From Aureliella helgolandensis (GTDB lineage Bacteria > Planctomycetota > Planctomycetia > Pirellulales > Pirellulaceae): DNA of 64,000 nucleotides. Both the position numbers and the translations under genes were made by a program. Below the pieces are notes generated by a model. The model had not been told where the DNA came from and did no database searches. It saw nothing but the letters and a program-made list of their open reading frames with translations. The number at the start of each line of letters is the position of its first letter. The stretch's first letter is position 1. Below, in pieces: positions 1-10,090 of the stretch. The stretch covers positions 3,720,001-3,784,000 of the forward strand of contig NZ_CP036298.1 in NCBI RefSeq assembly GCF_007752135.1, written 5' to 3'.

Positions 1-207
1 GATGACGCGTCCGTCACACTCGACGACAAACTGCCCCTCGGGGAAGTGTTTAAGCTGGCTCTCGATTTGGGCTCGAGTCCACAATTCCATCTCTGGAAAA
101 CACTTCTTCTGAATTTCTACAAGTGTCTCAAAGTCCTCAAGTCGGGTATTTCGGACGACTAGATTCCATTCGAAATCGGCTAAATCGAGATTTGCCTGAT
201 CCTTCAT
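1..207 (-). CDS. GNAT-domain protein, probably GNAT/carbon-nitrogen hydrolase fusion (N-terminal 69 residues only)
   Basis: Reading the minus strand from an ATG at 205-207 gives an uninterrupted frame that runs off the window start. It translates as a GNAT-type N-terminus, with a motif reading CFPEMELWTRAQIESQL followed by HFPEGQFVVECDGRVI. The FPEGQ-x-VE-x-DG-x-V pattern is characteristic of YhcX-type proteins, in which an N-acetyltransferase domain is fused to a nitrilase-like amidohydrolase. Only the acetyltransferase start is visible, so the fusion is inferred from the family. It begins 8 bp after the speA stop codon on the same strand, so the two are very likely co-transcribed. If a nitrilase domain follows, a role in polyamine or amide metabolism beside arginine decarboxylase would make sense. 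Confidence 0.7.
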   Translation of the reverse strand, partial: MKDQANLDLADFEWNLVVRNTRLEDFETLVEIQKKCFPEMELWTRAQIESQLKHFPEGQFVVECDGRVI

Positions 208-215
208 TATTGACT

Positions 216-2138
216 TTACAGTTTGGGACGAGTGGAAAGATAAGTGTAATTGTTGAGGGCGCGTTCGTAATAGGCCACGGTTTCACCCGCTTGTTCGTTA
301 TCGATAGCGCCGGCTTGCACGGCTTGCTCAACGGCCGTCTGCAAATTGTCAAGCAACTCACGGTCTTCATACTGTACATAGCTCAAGACTTCTCGAACAG
401 TATCACCCTTGACGATTGATTTGACTTTGACTCCCTGTTCGTCCAAATCGACGTGAACGGCGTGGGTGTCACCAAATAGATTGTGGAGATCGCCGAGTAT
501 TTCCTGGTAGGCTCCAACCATGAATACGGCCAATTGGTAGGGTTGGTCCGCGACCAATCCATGAAGTTTTAAGGTCGCTTGCCGCTTGCCATTGCAGGTG
601 AAGGCATCGACTTTGCCGTCACTGTCGCAAGTGATATCCCCTAGTACTGCATTGCGAGTTGGGCGTTCGGCGAGACGATGGATGGGCATGATGGGAAACA
701 ACTGATCGATGGCCCAAGAGTCAGGCATCGATTGAAACAGTGAGAAGTTGACGAAATAGATGTCTGAGAGCATGGAGTCGAGGTGCTCGATATCCTCGGG
801 CATGGCATCGAGTGAAGTGCAGTGGTCTTGGATGCGATGGCAGATGGCAAAGTAAAGATTCTCGGCCGCGACGCGTTGCTCCAAGGGTAGATAGCCCCCA
901 CTGAACAAATTCATGCACAGGTCTAAGGAGACCTGAGCGTCGTGAAAGCTTTCACGCATATTCTTTTCGTTCAACCCATCGAAGGCGTACCACAGGTCGT
1001 GGACCGGTTGTTCATAATCTTCTGGTACCGCGACGGGTGTTGATTCCACGTTGCCTTGCGCGGTGACGCCCAGGGTTTCCATGACTAGCAGGCTATGTTG
1101 AGCCGCTACAGCGCGTCCGCTCTCTGACAGGAGTTGGGGATGGGGCACACTCGCCTCGTCACAGACCGTTTGCACGTGGTAGACGACGTCATTGGCATAC
1201 TCTTGCATCGAGTAGTTCATGCTGGATTCGGTGTCGGTTTGGGAACCATCGTAGTCAACTCCCAGTCCGCCACCCACGTCCAGGTATTGCAAGCCGGCAC
1301 CTCTGCGGAACAAGTCGACATAGATTCGCGATGCCTCAAGGATTGCTGATTTTAACTGCCGTATATTGCCGATCTGGCTGCCGACGTGGAAATGCAGCAA
1401 TTGGAAGCAGTCGCCCATACCGCATTCGACCAAGCGATCGAGCTGCCCTAGCATCTCAGACACCGTCAAGCCGAACTTGCTGCGATACCCCCCGCTGGCC
1501 TGCCATCGCCCCGATCCGCGAGTCGCCAATTTGACCCGCATTCCGATGGTGGGACGCACGCCGAGCAGTTCGGATTGCTTGAGGATGAGGTCGAGTTCGC
1601 TAACCTTCTCCACGACGGGAATGACCGTTCGACCAAGCCGCTGCGCCATCAACGCCATGCGGATAAACTCTTCGTCCTTAAAGCCGTTGCAAATGATCGG
1701 CATGTTCGGGTCGGTCATGGCGATCACGGCCATCAGCTCGGGCTTGCTACCCGCTTCCACCCCAAAACCATAGGTGCGGCCATGTTCAATGATCTGTTGG
1801 ATTACCTCGCGTTGCTGGTTGACCTTGATGGGGAAAACGCAGCGGTAGCGATTTTGGTAATCATGATCGGTGATGGCGGTGTGGAAACAATCGTTGAGCC
1901 GTTTGAGGCGATCCGCCAGGATGCCGTTGAATCGAATCAGGACGGGCAATTCCAACCCACGTTGGCTGAGTCGGTCGACGAGTTGTTTGAGGTCGATCGA
2001 ATTGTCTGGATTGCGATCCGGTGAGACGCAAACGGAACCATTGGGGGAAATGTGAAAGTACCCGTCACTCCAACGTCCGATGCCGTAAAGCTCGTTGGAA
2101 TCCTCTATCGTCCATTGTTGCAACGCTGATGCACTCAT
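216..2138 (-). CDS. speA: Biosynthetic arginine decarboxylase SpeA
   Basis: The 640-residue protein should decarboxylate arginine to agmatine using pyridoxal phosphate, the first step of agmatine-route putrescine synthesis in the cytoplasm. The length fits SpeA (about 630-660). The PLP-lysine motif FPIKVNQ lies at residues 102-108 with K105; further on are the barrel motifs HFHVGSQI and DVGGGLGVDYDG and the SESGRA segment, all typical of the family. The start chosen is the ATG at 2136-2138 (MSASALQQW). A longer reading back to 2258 would overlap the end of the sulfatase gene and adds 40 residues with no family resemblance. A GNAT-type gene follows 8 bp downstream, probably in the same operon. 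Confidence 0.95.
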   Translation of the reverse strand: MSASALQQWTIEDSNELYGIGRWSDGYFHISPNGSVCVSPDRNPDNSIDLKQLVDRLSQRGLELPVLIRFNGILADRLKRLNDCFHTAITDHDYQNRYRCVFPIKVNQQREVIQQIIEHGRTYGFGVEAGSKPELMAVIAMTDPNMPIICNGFKDEEFIRMALMAQRLGRTVIPVVEKVSELDLILKQSELLGVRPTIGMRVKLATRGSGRWQASGGYRSKFGLTVSEMLGQLDRLVECGMGDCFQLLHFHVGSQIGNIRQLKSAILEASRIYVDLFRRGAGLQYLDVGGGLGVDYDGSQTDTESSMNYSMQEYANDVVYHVQTVCDEASVPHPQLLSESGRAVAAQHSLLVMETLGVTAQGNVESTPVAVPEDYEQPVHDLWYAFDGLNEKNMRESFHDAQVSLDLCMNLFSGGYLPLEQRVAAENLYFAICHRIQDHCTSLDAMPEDIEHLDSMLSDIYFVNFSLFQSMPDSWAIDQLFPIMPIHRLAERPTRNAVLGDITCDSDGKVDAFTCNGKRQATLKLHGLVADQPYQLAVFMVGAYQEILGDLHNLFGDTHAVHVDLDEQGVKVKSIVKGDTVREVLSYVQYEDRELLDNLQTAVEQAVQAGAIDNEQAGETVAYYERALNNYTYLSTRPKL

Positions 2139-2226
2139 CGATTTATTCCAAGGAGCAAAACGGCTTATTAAATAGTTCCTAGTCCATCGATGAAAGGGGC
2201 CCAACCTGCTCCGGCCCAGAGGATCT

Positions 2227-3627
2227 CTACTTTTTCTGCAGGCTGGGGTGAGCAGCATTGATCAGCCGCTTCCCCGATTCACGGTCAAATCCGTCGGGAG
2301 TCAACTGACTCTGTCCCGGAAATGCATCTTCAGTCTCCATTTGCCAGCCAGCTAACTTGGCACGCATTTCGGCCAGGACTGCCGCAAAACGCGCATCTTG
2401 GGCCAAGTTCACTAGGCAGTTGGGATCCAGCACCGAGTCAAACAAAAACTCCTCAGGACGTGGAGATTCGAAACATTCCAACTGAAAAGCAGTCAAACGA
2501 TCGCTTCCCTTGAGCTCTTGCATCTTGCGGAACGTGGCCCCGGTCACCGCATCAGCGGGAGGAGTGCCCGCCAATTGGGGAAGCCAGTTGCGGACGTAGC
2601 AGTATTGCGTGGTTAAGACACTGCGTTCAAATGCCTGGTAGTCATGCCAGTTATGTTCCGCGAACGCTTCGGTTCGAATTTCAGCCGTCGCGGAGTCGAG
2701 CAGGTCGACAAAACTCTCTCCCTGGAATGTGGCGAGCGGTTCAATGCCGGCTAGTTCCAGAATGGTTGGAGCGATGTCGACAGAGCTGACCAACTGCTGC
2801 GACGTGCGACCTGCTCCAATTTTCGCTGGCCATCGCACGAGAAACGGTGTGCGTACTCCAGGGATGGTTACGCGAGTTTTGCAACTGGGGAAGGGACGCC
2901 CATTGTCGCTTAGGACCAAAACGAACGTGTTTTGGGAGACTCCCTGCGACTCCAACTCCGCTAGCACCATTCCCACATGTTCGTCAAATCTCGCGATCTC
3001 GTCGTAGTACAAGGCTAGATCGCGGCGCACTTCCGGTTCATCGGGCAGGAAAGGGGGCACGACGACATCTCGCATCGCTTCGTGCGGAATCTCAATCGTG
3101 CCACTCGCATAGGGACGATGTGGGTCGGTGTGTGCCGCCCAGAGGAAAAACGGTTGATCGCGCGGCCGCGATTGCAGAGCCTCTACCCACGCCTGTCCCA
3201 TTGCTTCAGGACGCGAATCGCGCCGATAACTGACTTGATCAACAACGGCGCCACCCAAATGCCACTTGCCTACTGCTGCAGTCCAATAGCCCGCTTGCCC
3301 GAGCGGCGACGTCAGCAGTTGGGCATCGGCCGGTAGTGGCAAGTGGAGTTCACCAGCGCCCGTTGCGTGAGGATAGCGTCCCGTAAGGATTGAGCAGCGA
3401 CTGGGGCTGCATGAAGAGCATGTCAAATAAGCCTGGTCAAAGCGGATGCCTGCATCGGCAAGGTTGTCTAGGTTGGGAGTTCGGATGTGGGGGTGCCCGT
3501 AGGCACCGCTATCTTCCCAGGCCATATCATCGGCGACGAAGATAACAAAATTCGGCCGCTCCTGACCGCTTACCGCTCCACAGGTCAGTAGCCCCCACAG
3601 GAAGAGCATGCTCGCACAGCGACTCAT
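2227..3627 (-). CDS. Secreted S1-family sulfatase (heparan N-sulfatase-like)
   Basis: This 466-residue exported enzyme should hydrolyse sulfate esters or N-sulfates of polysaccharides, a common planctomycete trait. A signal peptide (MLFLWGLLTCGAVSG) precedes the mature domain. Metal-binding aspartates lie in VADDMAW (33-34). The formylglycine signature C-S-P-S-R runs from C73 to R77 and continues to LTG. GKWHLGG, HTDPHRPY and SDNGRPFP supply further metal and sulfate ligands. The form DNG-x-PFP-x-CKT followed by GVRTPFLVRWP resembles the sulfamidase-like branch of S1. The start is set at 3625-3627 because the extra upstream 30 residues precede the signal peptide. C73 needs a formylglycine-generating enzyme, and none is in this window. 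Confidence 0.93.
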   Translation of the reverse strand: MSRCASMLFLWGLLTCGAVSGQERPNFVIFVADDMAWEDSGAYGHPHIRTPNLDNLADAGIRFDQAYLTCSSCSPSRCSILTGRYPHATGAGELHLPLPADAQLLTSPLGQAGYWTAAVGKWHLGGAVVDQVSYRRDSRPEAMGQAWVEALQSRPRDQPFFLWAAHTDPHRPYASGTIEIPHEAMRDVVVPPFLPDEPEVRRDLALYYDEIARFDEHVGMVLAELESQGVSQNTFVLVLSDNGRPFPSCKTRVTIPGVRTPFLVRWPAKIGAGRTSQQLVSSVDIAPTILELAGIEPLATFQGESFVDLLDSATAEIRTEAFAEHNWHDYQAFERSVLTTQYCYVRNWLPQLAGTPPADAVTGATFRKMQELKGSDRLTAFQLECFESPRPEEFLFDSVLDPNCLVNLAQDARFAAVLAEMRAKLAGWQMETEDAFPGQSQLTPDGFDRESGKRLINAAHPSLQKK

Positions 3628-3822
3628 CGAAATTCTGCTCCAAGTGAAGTGGTGCTGCTCATCGAAGTTGCACATCGTTGAAAGGGACTTCTGTTTGTGG
3701 GATCTGAGAATGGCCAAACGCCGCTCGAGTGACCTCGTTTGAGTGGGCTTCCACTGCGGGAAGGTAGTTTACGCAATAGGTCAATGCAAAACTACCTGCT
3801 ACAGGCTCCCGCCTGGCAAGGA

Positions 3823-4791
3823 TTAACTCTCTCCACCGAAGTTAAAGAGTTTCATTGCGTTGCCGCCCAGGACCAAGTTTTGTTCCGCGGCGGATAGATG
3901 CGGAAGGTACCTGCGCGCCGTCTCAAAGGCCGCTTGGTAGCTAGTTCCCGTTGCCTCCGCGTTGAATCCACCACCATAGAGCATCCGCTCCGGGCCAAAG
4001 GCTCGGGACAGCTGCAGGATGACCTGGCTAGGGTCTCGGTGGGGATAGGAAGTGGTGGCAGGGATCGACGAGAGCTTGATCACCGTGTTGGGGAGTTCCG
4101 CCCACTTAATGACCACCGCGTGTTCTTGCGGAGTTCCCTGAAAGGGCCTGCCGAGATGATCGATGATCACCGTTGTGTCCGAGAACTCGCGGATCAATGG
4201 TTCAAATCCGGGTGCATAGCGTGGTTCAAAATGGAGTTGCACGGCCAATCCTAAATCGGCGGCCACCTTCCATAGGTCTCGCAGTTCCGGCTGGCCAAAC
4301 GGCGGCAGACGTCCGGGAGCGTAGGCATGGACGCGCGCCGCCACAATGGGCAGGCGAGTGGACAAGTCTCGCAATTTGGCGGCAGCATGGGGGCGATCGG
4401 CAAAGACAAGGCACGTCCCCTTTAGCCTGCCGTTGCCGATCTCTAAGCAGTGCTCTAAATACCGATGGTCGTCTTGATAGGGTTCGGGGTGCACCACCAC
4501 CGCATAGGCGACCCCGGCCTCGTCCATGCACCTGAGCAGATGTTCCGGCGAAGCGACCGCTGTGGGACGGTAGGGAGCCCGTGCGTGGTAAGGAAAGCGA
4601 AGATCCTCGCTGCCAGCGAAACAGTGCAGGTGCGTGTCGACCAGCTTGGAGTTCGAATTTTCACTTGCCAGCAACGCTGGCGTGCCTAGGGGAACCAGCG
4701 CGGCAAGCGTGGATAGTGCGGCCGTTCGCTGGATAAACGCTCGCCGAAAGCTGAGCTTGGATTGCGAGCTTGTTGTCGGATCGTCAGGCAT
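3823..4791 (-). CDS. Tat-exported amidohydrolase_2-type metal-dependent hydrolase
   Basis: The 322-residue protein has a twin-arginine-type leader (SFRRAFIQR, R16-R17, then a hydrophobic stretch) and a TIM-barrel hydrolase domain. The DTHLHCF motif with D52, H54 and H56 supplies the usual metal ligands. IIDHLGRP and the late GGGFNAEATG/NAMKLF segments match the amidohydrolase_2 family, which includes sugar-lactone and carboxylate hydrolases and decarboxylases. The exact substrate cannot be read from the sequence. It stands alone between the sulfatase gene (195 bp away) and the divergently transcribed symporter. A periplasmic role in breakdown of sugar acids or aromatic acids is inference from export and family. 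Confidence 0.85.
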   Translation of the reverse strand: MPDDPTTSSQSKLSFRRAFIQRTAALSTLAALVPLGTPALLASENSNSKLVDTHLHCFAGSEDLRFPYHARAPYRPTAVASPEHLLRCMDEAGVAYAVVVHPEPYQDDHRYLEHCLEIGNGRLKGTCLVFADRPHAAAKLRDLSTRLPIVAARVHAYAPGRLPPFGQPELRDLWKVAADLGLAVQLHFEPRYAPGFEPLIREFSDTTVIIDHLGRPFQGTPQEHAVVIKWAELPNTVIKLSSIPATTSYPHRDPSQVILQLSRAFGPERMLYGGGFNAEATGTSYQAAFETARRYLPHLSAAEQNLVLGGNAMKLFNFGGES

Positions 4792-5052
4792 GGAAGACTA
4801 CTTTTCTAGAGGCCAATATCGTTGGGGAGGAACCGCCGGGAATGGAGGGAGGCCGGTTCAATCGACTTTTGCTGTGGGATTGTCAGGGAGGGCTCCTGAA
4901 GGATCGCTGTGGTGAAGCTCGAATTTTCGCAACAGTGAGGCCGGCGCCACAGAAGGATTGTCCACTATGGTACCTTAAATGCCCTCGGCAGTGCCTGTTC
5001 CCCACGCCATCTCCCTATTATCCATTTCTTATCCATCTCCAGGAAAGTTCGC

Positions 5053-6339
5053 ATGATGCGACCCAACGATGCTTCGCAAGTCAGCCCATCCAAAGGCCTA
5101 ATTGCCAAGTGGAACGCCTTGCAATTGTACTGACGCATCCTTATCGCATTGTTGATCGGAGTGATCACCGGATTGTTGATCGGGCCGCATGCGATTGTCT
5201 TCGACCTGCCGAGTAAGATCATCTTGCAGTTGTTGGGAGCCTTGGCGCCACCTCTAATCTTGATTGCGGTGACTCATGTTTTGATGACAACGGAGATCAG
5301 TGGCCGCACGGCTGGTAGACTTGCCGGTCTCTTACTGCTGAACACGACTGTAGCGATCATGATTGGGCTTGGAGTTGCCAATATTCTACGGCCCGGCAGT
5401 TGGTCAAAACCAGCGGAGATGGGTGGCGGCTCCGCGGAGCATGCTGGCGAAGGTGGCGTTTCGCCGGTAGATTTGCTGGTGCAGAATGTTCCCAAGAGTC
5501 TGTTTGGACCGTTGGGGGATAATTCGAATATTATCGGAGTGATCTTTATTGCCATTGCTTTCGGTCTGGCACTGCGGTCGGTTCGTTCCAAGCCGATTGG
5601 AAACGTTCAAGACTTGGTCGAACTCTCCTACGAAGTGTTGTTGAAAGTCCTGCATTGGATCATTGCGCTCGTTCCTCTAGGGGTGTTTGCGGTCGTGGCT
5701 AAAGTTGTCGGGACGGAAGGCTTTGGACCCTTCAAGGCGATGGGGGTATTTATTGTGGCCGTCCTAGTGGCTTTGGCGTTACAGACCACGTGGTACATGG
5801 TTCGCATTCGGCTCTTCTCCTGGGTTCGGCCGTGGACCATGTTGAGTCAAATGCGCGACGCGTTGGTCATGGCGTTTTCCACGGATAGTTCGACGGTAAC
5901 CATGCCCGTGACCTACGCATGCTTGAAAGACAAAGTGGGCGTTCGCGAAGAGTCTGCCAGCATGGGAGCTCTGGTGGGCGCGAATTTCAACAATGATGGG
6001 ACCGCGCTATACGAAGCGATGGCGGCGCTGTTCATTGCCCAAATGATCGGACAGGACCTCAGTGTCACGCAGCAATTGATTATTGTGCTAACTTCCATTA
6101 TTGCCTCGGTGGGAGCCGCGGGTATTCCGGAAGCTGGGTTGGTGACGATGACCTTGGTCTTTTCCGCCGTTGGCCTGCCGATTGAATACATCGCATTACT
6201 GCTGACCGTGGACTGGTTTCTCGACCGTTGTCGAACCACGATCAATGTATTGGGGGACGTGAATGTTAGCTGTTTGCTCGATGGGAAGACTCGGCATGTT
6301 CCGGCAGCGGACACGCCTCCGCCGAGTGATGCTGCTTAA
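5053..6339 (+). pseudogene. Dicarboxylate/amino acid:cation symporter (DAACS) gene interrupted by an in-frame TGA
   Basis: The family is a sodium- or proton-coupled transporter of C4-dicarboxylates or acidic amino acids in the inner membrane. Conserved features are a TDSSTVTMP serine-rich hairpin, GANFNNDGTALYE, AAGIPEAGL and the C-terminal DWFLDRCRTTINVLGD. An AGGAAAG ribosome site (5041-5047) precedes ATG codons at 5053 and 5056. From there the frame reads KWNALQLY, then TGA at 5131-5133, then RILIALLIGVITG, exactly continuing the first membrane helix. Homologues usually carry a bulky residue, often tryptophan, at this point, so TGG to TGA is the simplest explanation. The remaining frame could restart at TTG 5149 or 5152 and give about 396 residues. 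It may therefore be a recent pseudogene, a sequencing error, or a protein with re-initiated translation. Confidence 0.75.
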
Positions 6340-6676
6340 AATCCTAAGTAGGCCGTTCAGCCGCGAGCTCGCGCAAGTTGAAAGAAGCTGACACCGCCGA
6401 GAGGCGGTGTTGAGGACTAGGATCGCCGAGAAATCCGCCTGCGGCATCGCGTGAGGGACATGAATTCCGCACTCATCCGCATTCGCTTTGGATGCCAAAA
6501 ATCGCACTTCGACTCGGCTGGTAGCCGCAGCCAGTGCGATCGTGCGGGTGTGGCGGATTGCGATAGGAACAGCCACGGCACGCGCGGCTTGCAAAAGCAG
6601 CAATCCCGGCGCGACGTGACGTGATGAAGCGGTTGGACGCGCAGCGCGATCGGCCGTTTCGCAGCGTTTCCGAGTT
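6340..6676. other. Gene-free stretch between convergent genes
   Basis: This 337-bp stretch separates the ends of the symporter and the Gfo/Idh/MocA gene. Apart from the hairpin at 6391-6410 no gene or regulatory motif was recognised. Short frames here have no plausible protein pattern. Confidence 0.5.
6391..6410 (+). terminator. Perfect 8-bp hairpin with GAGA loop between convergent genes
   Basis: ACACCGCC at 6391-6398 pairs perfectly with GGCGGTGT at 6403-6410 around a GAGA tetraloop. It lies between the end of the symporter gene and the end of the oppositely oriented oxidoreductase gene, where a shared terminator would be expected. There is no clear run of T on either side, so a Rho-independent role is uncertain. 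Confidence 0.4.
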
Positions 6677-8074
6677 TTATAGGTCTTCTAATTTCCAGCC
6701 ATCTCGTGGCTGGCGGCTGACAAAGCGATTGGCAGCTTCTACATTGGTAACGCGCATGGCCTTCGCATCCCACTCGATAGGTGCGCCAGTCCGGTAGGCG
6801 ACATTGCCCAAATGGTTGGCTTCGGTCAGAGGACCCGCGTAGCTAAACGGGCTGCCGGTTGGAGTTCCATGCCGGCAGGCATCGAGCCATTCTTGGTGAT
6901 GGCTGACAGGCACCGGCAGCGTTTCTGGTGGCGGTACGAAGTTTTGGAATTGGTCCTCGGGAAGCAAGAGGTGTTTTCCGTAGTCGGATAACAGCATTCC
7001 TTCCGAGCCGATGAAGAGCGCGCCGCTGTTCCACTGCGGAATTTTGCCCATTTCCCAGAGTTCGGGTTTAAGAGCCCCCTGATACCAAGTGAGTCTGCAG
7101 GCAGGCATCGCTCCACGGGGACCGTATTCGTAGGTCGCGGACATTGACGCGGGGGCGAGCTCTGCGTGCGGAGGGGGACCATCGGCTGTGACACTCAATG
7201 GTGCATCGAGGTTCAACGCCCAGAAGGGAAGATCGTTCCAGTGGCTGCCTAGGTCCGACATGGTGCCGCTGCCAAAATCCCACCAGCGGTACCACTTGGG
7301 GCCAGGGAAGTAGACTTCGTGGTAGGGTCTCCATGGAGCAGGTCCCAGCCATAGATCCCAATCCAGAAATTCAGGTGGCTTCATTTTTTGACTGGGTTGT
7401 TCCGTGACATAGACGATGTCGCCATGCTGCTTGGCGTAAGCTTCATTTTGCAACCCCCAAGCGCGGCCGACCCAAACATGGGTCTCATGCACATCGCCGA
7501 TCGCACCGCTTTGGATTAGCTCAACCACGCGGTGATAGTTTGCATTGGCATGAATCTGAGTTCCCATTTGCGTGGCAACCCCCGCTTGCTCAGCAGCCAG
7601 GGTAATCGCTCGCGATTCTGCAATGTTGTGCGTCAACGGCTTTTCGCAGTAGACATGCTTGCCGAGTTTGAGAGCCGGCATCGTGGCAAAGGCATGCGAA
7701 TGTTCGGGAACGCTTACCACGACCGCGTCGATATCATCGGCGTGCTCGTAGAGTTTCCGATAGTCCGTGTACTGGCGCGCGTCGGGATGCAATTTCTGAG
7801 CCGCGTCCAAGCGCCGTTGGTCCACATCGCAGATGGCGACGGCCTCGACGCCAGGATCCTTGGTGACGGACGCGAGGTTGCCACCTCCGCGTCCTCCCAC
7901 GCCGATGAAGGCGACTCTCAAGCGGGTTGGGGCCTTTTCGGCCGCGTGCAGGCCCTTCGATATTCTGGGAAGTGAGCATCCTGCGATGGCACCAACTACA
8001 GCGGATTTGGCGAAATCTCGGCGCAGCGTCTGCTTGGGACTTCTGTCGGGGGTGGGACGATGGGGGGAGTTCAT
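6677..8074 (-). CDS. Tat-exported Gfo/Idh/MocA-family oxidoreductase
   Basis: This 465-residue protein has a twin-arginine leader ([11 protein letters not shown]18-R19) and an N-terminal Rossmann fold with GVGGRGGGN near residues 58-66. The CEKPLTHN motif carries the lysine typical of Gfo/Idh/MocA dehydrogenases, and a C-terminal alpha/beta substrate domain follows. Exported members of this family are very numerous in planctomycetes and are thought to act on sugars or sugar derivatives, some as NAD-dependent hydrolases rather than net dehydrogenases. The substrate is unknown. It is transcribed away from a second family member starting at 8723; the two share the whole domain plan, including WW(D)[21 protein letters not shown], and look like paralogues of one another. 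Confidence 0.9.
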   Translation of the reverse strand: MNSPHRPTPDRSPKQTLRRDFAKSAVVGAIAGCSLPRISKGLHAAEKAPTRLRVAFIGVGGRGGGNLASVTKDPGVEAVAICDVDQRRLDAAQKLHPDARQYTDYRKLYEHADDIDAVVVSVPEHSHAFATMPALKLGKHVYCEKPLTHNIAESRAITLAAEQAGVATQMGTQIHANANYHRVVELIQSGAIGDVHETHVWVGRAWGLQNEAYAKQHGDIVYVTEQPSQKMKPPEFLDWDLWLGPAPWRPYHEVYFPGPKWYRWWDFGSGTMSDLGSHWNDLPFWALNLDAPLSVTADGPPPHAELAPASMSATYEYGPRGAMPACRLTWYQGALKPELWEMGKIPQWNSGALFIGSEGMLLSDYGKHLLLPEDQFQNFVPPPETLPVPVSHHQEWLDACRHGTPTGSPFSYAGPLTEANHLGNVAYRTGAPIEWDAKAMRVTNVEAANRFVSRQPRDGWKLEDL

Positions 8075-8722
8075 GCTTGTTTCCTATGTCGAAATGGAAA
8101 TCGCCAGCGATGGGTGGGGATGTCAGTGGCGGAGGGGAAAATCACAACAGCACCCATTCCCTCAGCCTCGCAGGAGGACCTCATGCAGACTGATCTGAAG
8201 GAAGCCATTGGCCTGGACCGCCTGCACCGCGAGTGGCCTCGGGGCGGAGCTTGAGGAGGGATGCTCTCTCTTGCCTCCGCCTACTGGCGGCGATTTGTCC
8301 AGTGGTGCGGAGACGCGTAGAGTCGCAGCGCAGTATACACGAGCGGCATGCTTGGTTCCAATCGTCATCGTGAGCTTCGCTTCGAGCTCACACGTGCCGC
8401 TTACTCGGCTGACTTTCCTACTGTTCGATGGGGCACTGATACACCGATCGTACTACGGTAGCCAGTCCAGCACTCTGCGAAATATTTGGCTGTTTCGAAA
8501 ATTCCAATACTGAAAGGAGTCAGTACGCCACCGATAATGGTTACGATAGATAAAGTTTAACAGGCCCGGTTTGAAGCATGCGTTAGGAAGTGGGCTTGGC
8601 GAGTTTATGCTTCCTCTCGCCGCATCCCTCGCGTGCCACAAAACGTTGTTAGCTACCGCTTTTATTACCTGAGTAAGCCGCATCCAAATTCTGGCTGTCT
8701 CTATTTTCCATCGGAGCGAAAT
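8075..8722. other. Divergent intergenic region between two Gfo/Idh/MocA genes
   Basis: About 650 bp separate the two divergent oxidoreductase genes and should hold both promoters. No open frame here resembles a protein, and no operator or riboswitch pattern was recognised. Confidence 0.5.
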
Positions 8723-10054
8723 ATGACCGATCCCGCCTCACAGAGTTGTAGTAGTGGTACCAAGAAACTGAGTGCCATTCAGCGTAGAACATTTGTAGCC
8801 ACATCCGCCTCGGTACTGGCCGCTGGTGTGTTTTCCAGTCGTTCGGTGGCGCAGTCGAAATCCGCCAACGAAAAACTGAATTTGGCATGCGTTGGCACCG
8901 CCAATCGCGCGGATGCTGACATTCAAGGAGTTAAGCATGAACAGATCGTTGCACTTTGTGATGTAGATCGCAATTTCCTGTCGGCTAAGTCAAAGGTATT
9001 CCCGGATGCCGCTACCTTTGAGGATTATCGCGAGATGATCGACAAAGAGGGCGATCGCATCGACGCCGTTGTGATTGGTACCACCGATCACCATCATGCA
9101 CCTGCAACCATGCACGCTATTAAAGCTGGCAAGCATGTTTATTGTGAAAAACCATTGACGCACACGGTCGCCGAAGCACGCATGATTGCCGAAGCAGCCA
9201 AGGCCGCTGGTGTGGCGACACAACTCGGTACCCAGATCCATGCTGAGAATAATTATCGTCGAGTCGTGGAAATCGTGCAGGCCGGAGCGCTTGGCACCGT
9301 GACCGACGTCCACGTATGGGTGGGTAAGGGCTGGGGCGGTGGTGATCGTCCCGAGAAAGGCGATCCCGTACCGGAGAGTTTGAACTGGGACTTATGGCTC
9401 GGCCCAGCACCAGTGCGACCGTATGCCAATGGTCGCTATCATCCCGCCCAATGGCGTCGCTGGTGGGACTTTGGTCAAGGAACCCTCGGGGATATGGGGT
9501 GCCACTATATGGACCTCCCATTCTGGGCGCTCAAGTTGCGTCACCCTTCTCATGTAGAAGCAGAAGGCCCCGCTGTGCATCCCGAGACTGCACCCGAAGG
9601 ATTGACCGTACGTTACAAATTCCCTAAGACGGACGTTGCACCGGCGATCAACATGACTTGGTATGACGGAACCAGCACTCCCAACAGAGTCATGGGCCAG
9701 CGCGTGCCAAACAGTGGAGTTATGTTTGTGGGTACCGACGGCATGATGTTCGCCGACTACGGTTCCTACAAGCTGTTTCCGGCGGAAAAATTCGCGGACT
9801 TCCAGCCTCCTGCTAAATCGATCCCTGATTCGATCGGCCACCACCGAGAATGGCTCAAAGCTTGTCGTGACGGTTCGCCGACAACCTGCAACTTTGACTA
9901 TTCCGGTGCGTTGACGGAAACGGTTCTGCTTGGAAATGTAGCCTTCCGCAGCGAAGCCGGCTTTGGCTGGAATGGCAAGGATTTGAAGGCTGACACCGAT
10001 GCGGCACAGAAATTGATTAGCAAGTCGTATCGTGCTGGATGGGAATTGACCTAA
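8723..10054 (+). CDS. Tat-exported Gfo/Idh/MocA-family oxidoreductase
   Basis: A GGAG ribosome site at 8713-8716 precedes the ATG at 8723, which fixes a 443-residue product. The leader has the twin-arginine pair RRTFVATSA (R21-R22) and a hydrophobic stretch ending near VAQ. The Rossmann fold follows, but its glycine motif is degenerate (CVGTANRAD) compared with the neighbour at 6677-8074. The CEKPLTHTVAEAR motif and the WWDFGQGTLGDMGCHYMDLPFWALKL segment are well conserved. It probably acts in the periplasm on a carbohydrate derivative with tightly bound NAD(P). The 3' end is followed by a strong terminator at 10091-10117, suggesting a single-gene transcript. Confidence 0.9.
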   Translation: MTDPASQSCSSGTKKLSAIQRRTFVATSASVLAAGVFSSRSVAQSKSANEKLNLACVGTANRADADIQGVKHEQIVALCDVDRNFLSAKSKVFPDAATFEDYREMIDKEGDRIDAVVIGTTDHHHAPATMHAIKAGKHVYCEKPLTHTVAEARMIAEAAKAAGVATQLGTQIHAENNYRRVVEIVQAGALGTVTDVHVWVGKGWGGGDRPEKGDPVPESLNWDLWLGPAPVRPYANGRYHPAQWRRWWDFGQGTLGDMGCHYMDLPFWALKLRHPSHVEAEGPAVHPETAPEGLTVRYKFPKTDVAPAINMTWYDGTSTPNRVMGQRVPNSGVMFVGTDGMMFADYGSYKLFPAEKFADFQPPAKSIPDSIGHHREWLKACRDGSPTTCNFDYSGALTETVLLGNVAFRSEAGFGWNGKDLKADTDAAQKLISKSYRAGWELT

Positions 10055-10090
10055 TTTCCACAGCTCTGCAATTTTCCTGAATTCAACCCA

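Noticed and set aside
5131-5133. TGA in the symporter as a selenocysteine codon
   Set aside because: DAACS transporters are not selenoproteins, the position is in a membrane helix where homologues have an ordinary bulky residue, and no SECIS-like hairpin was noticed just after it.
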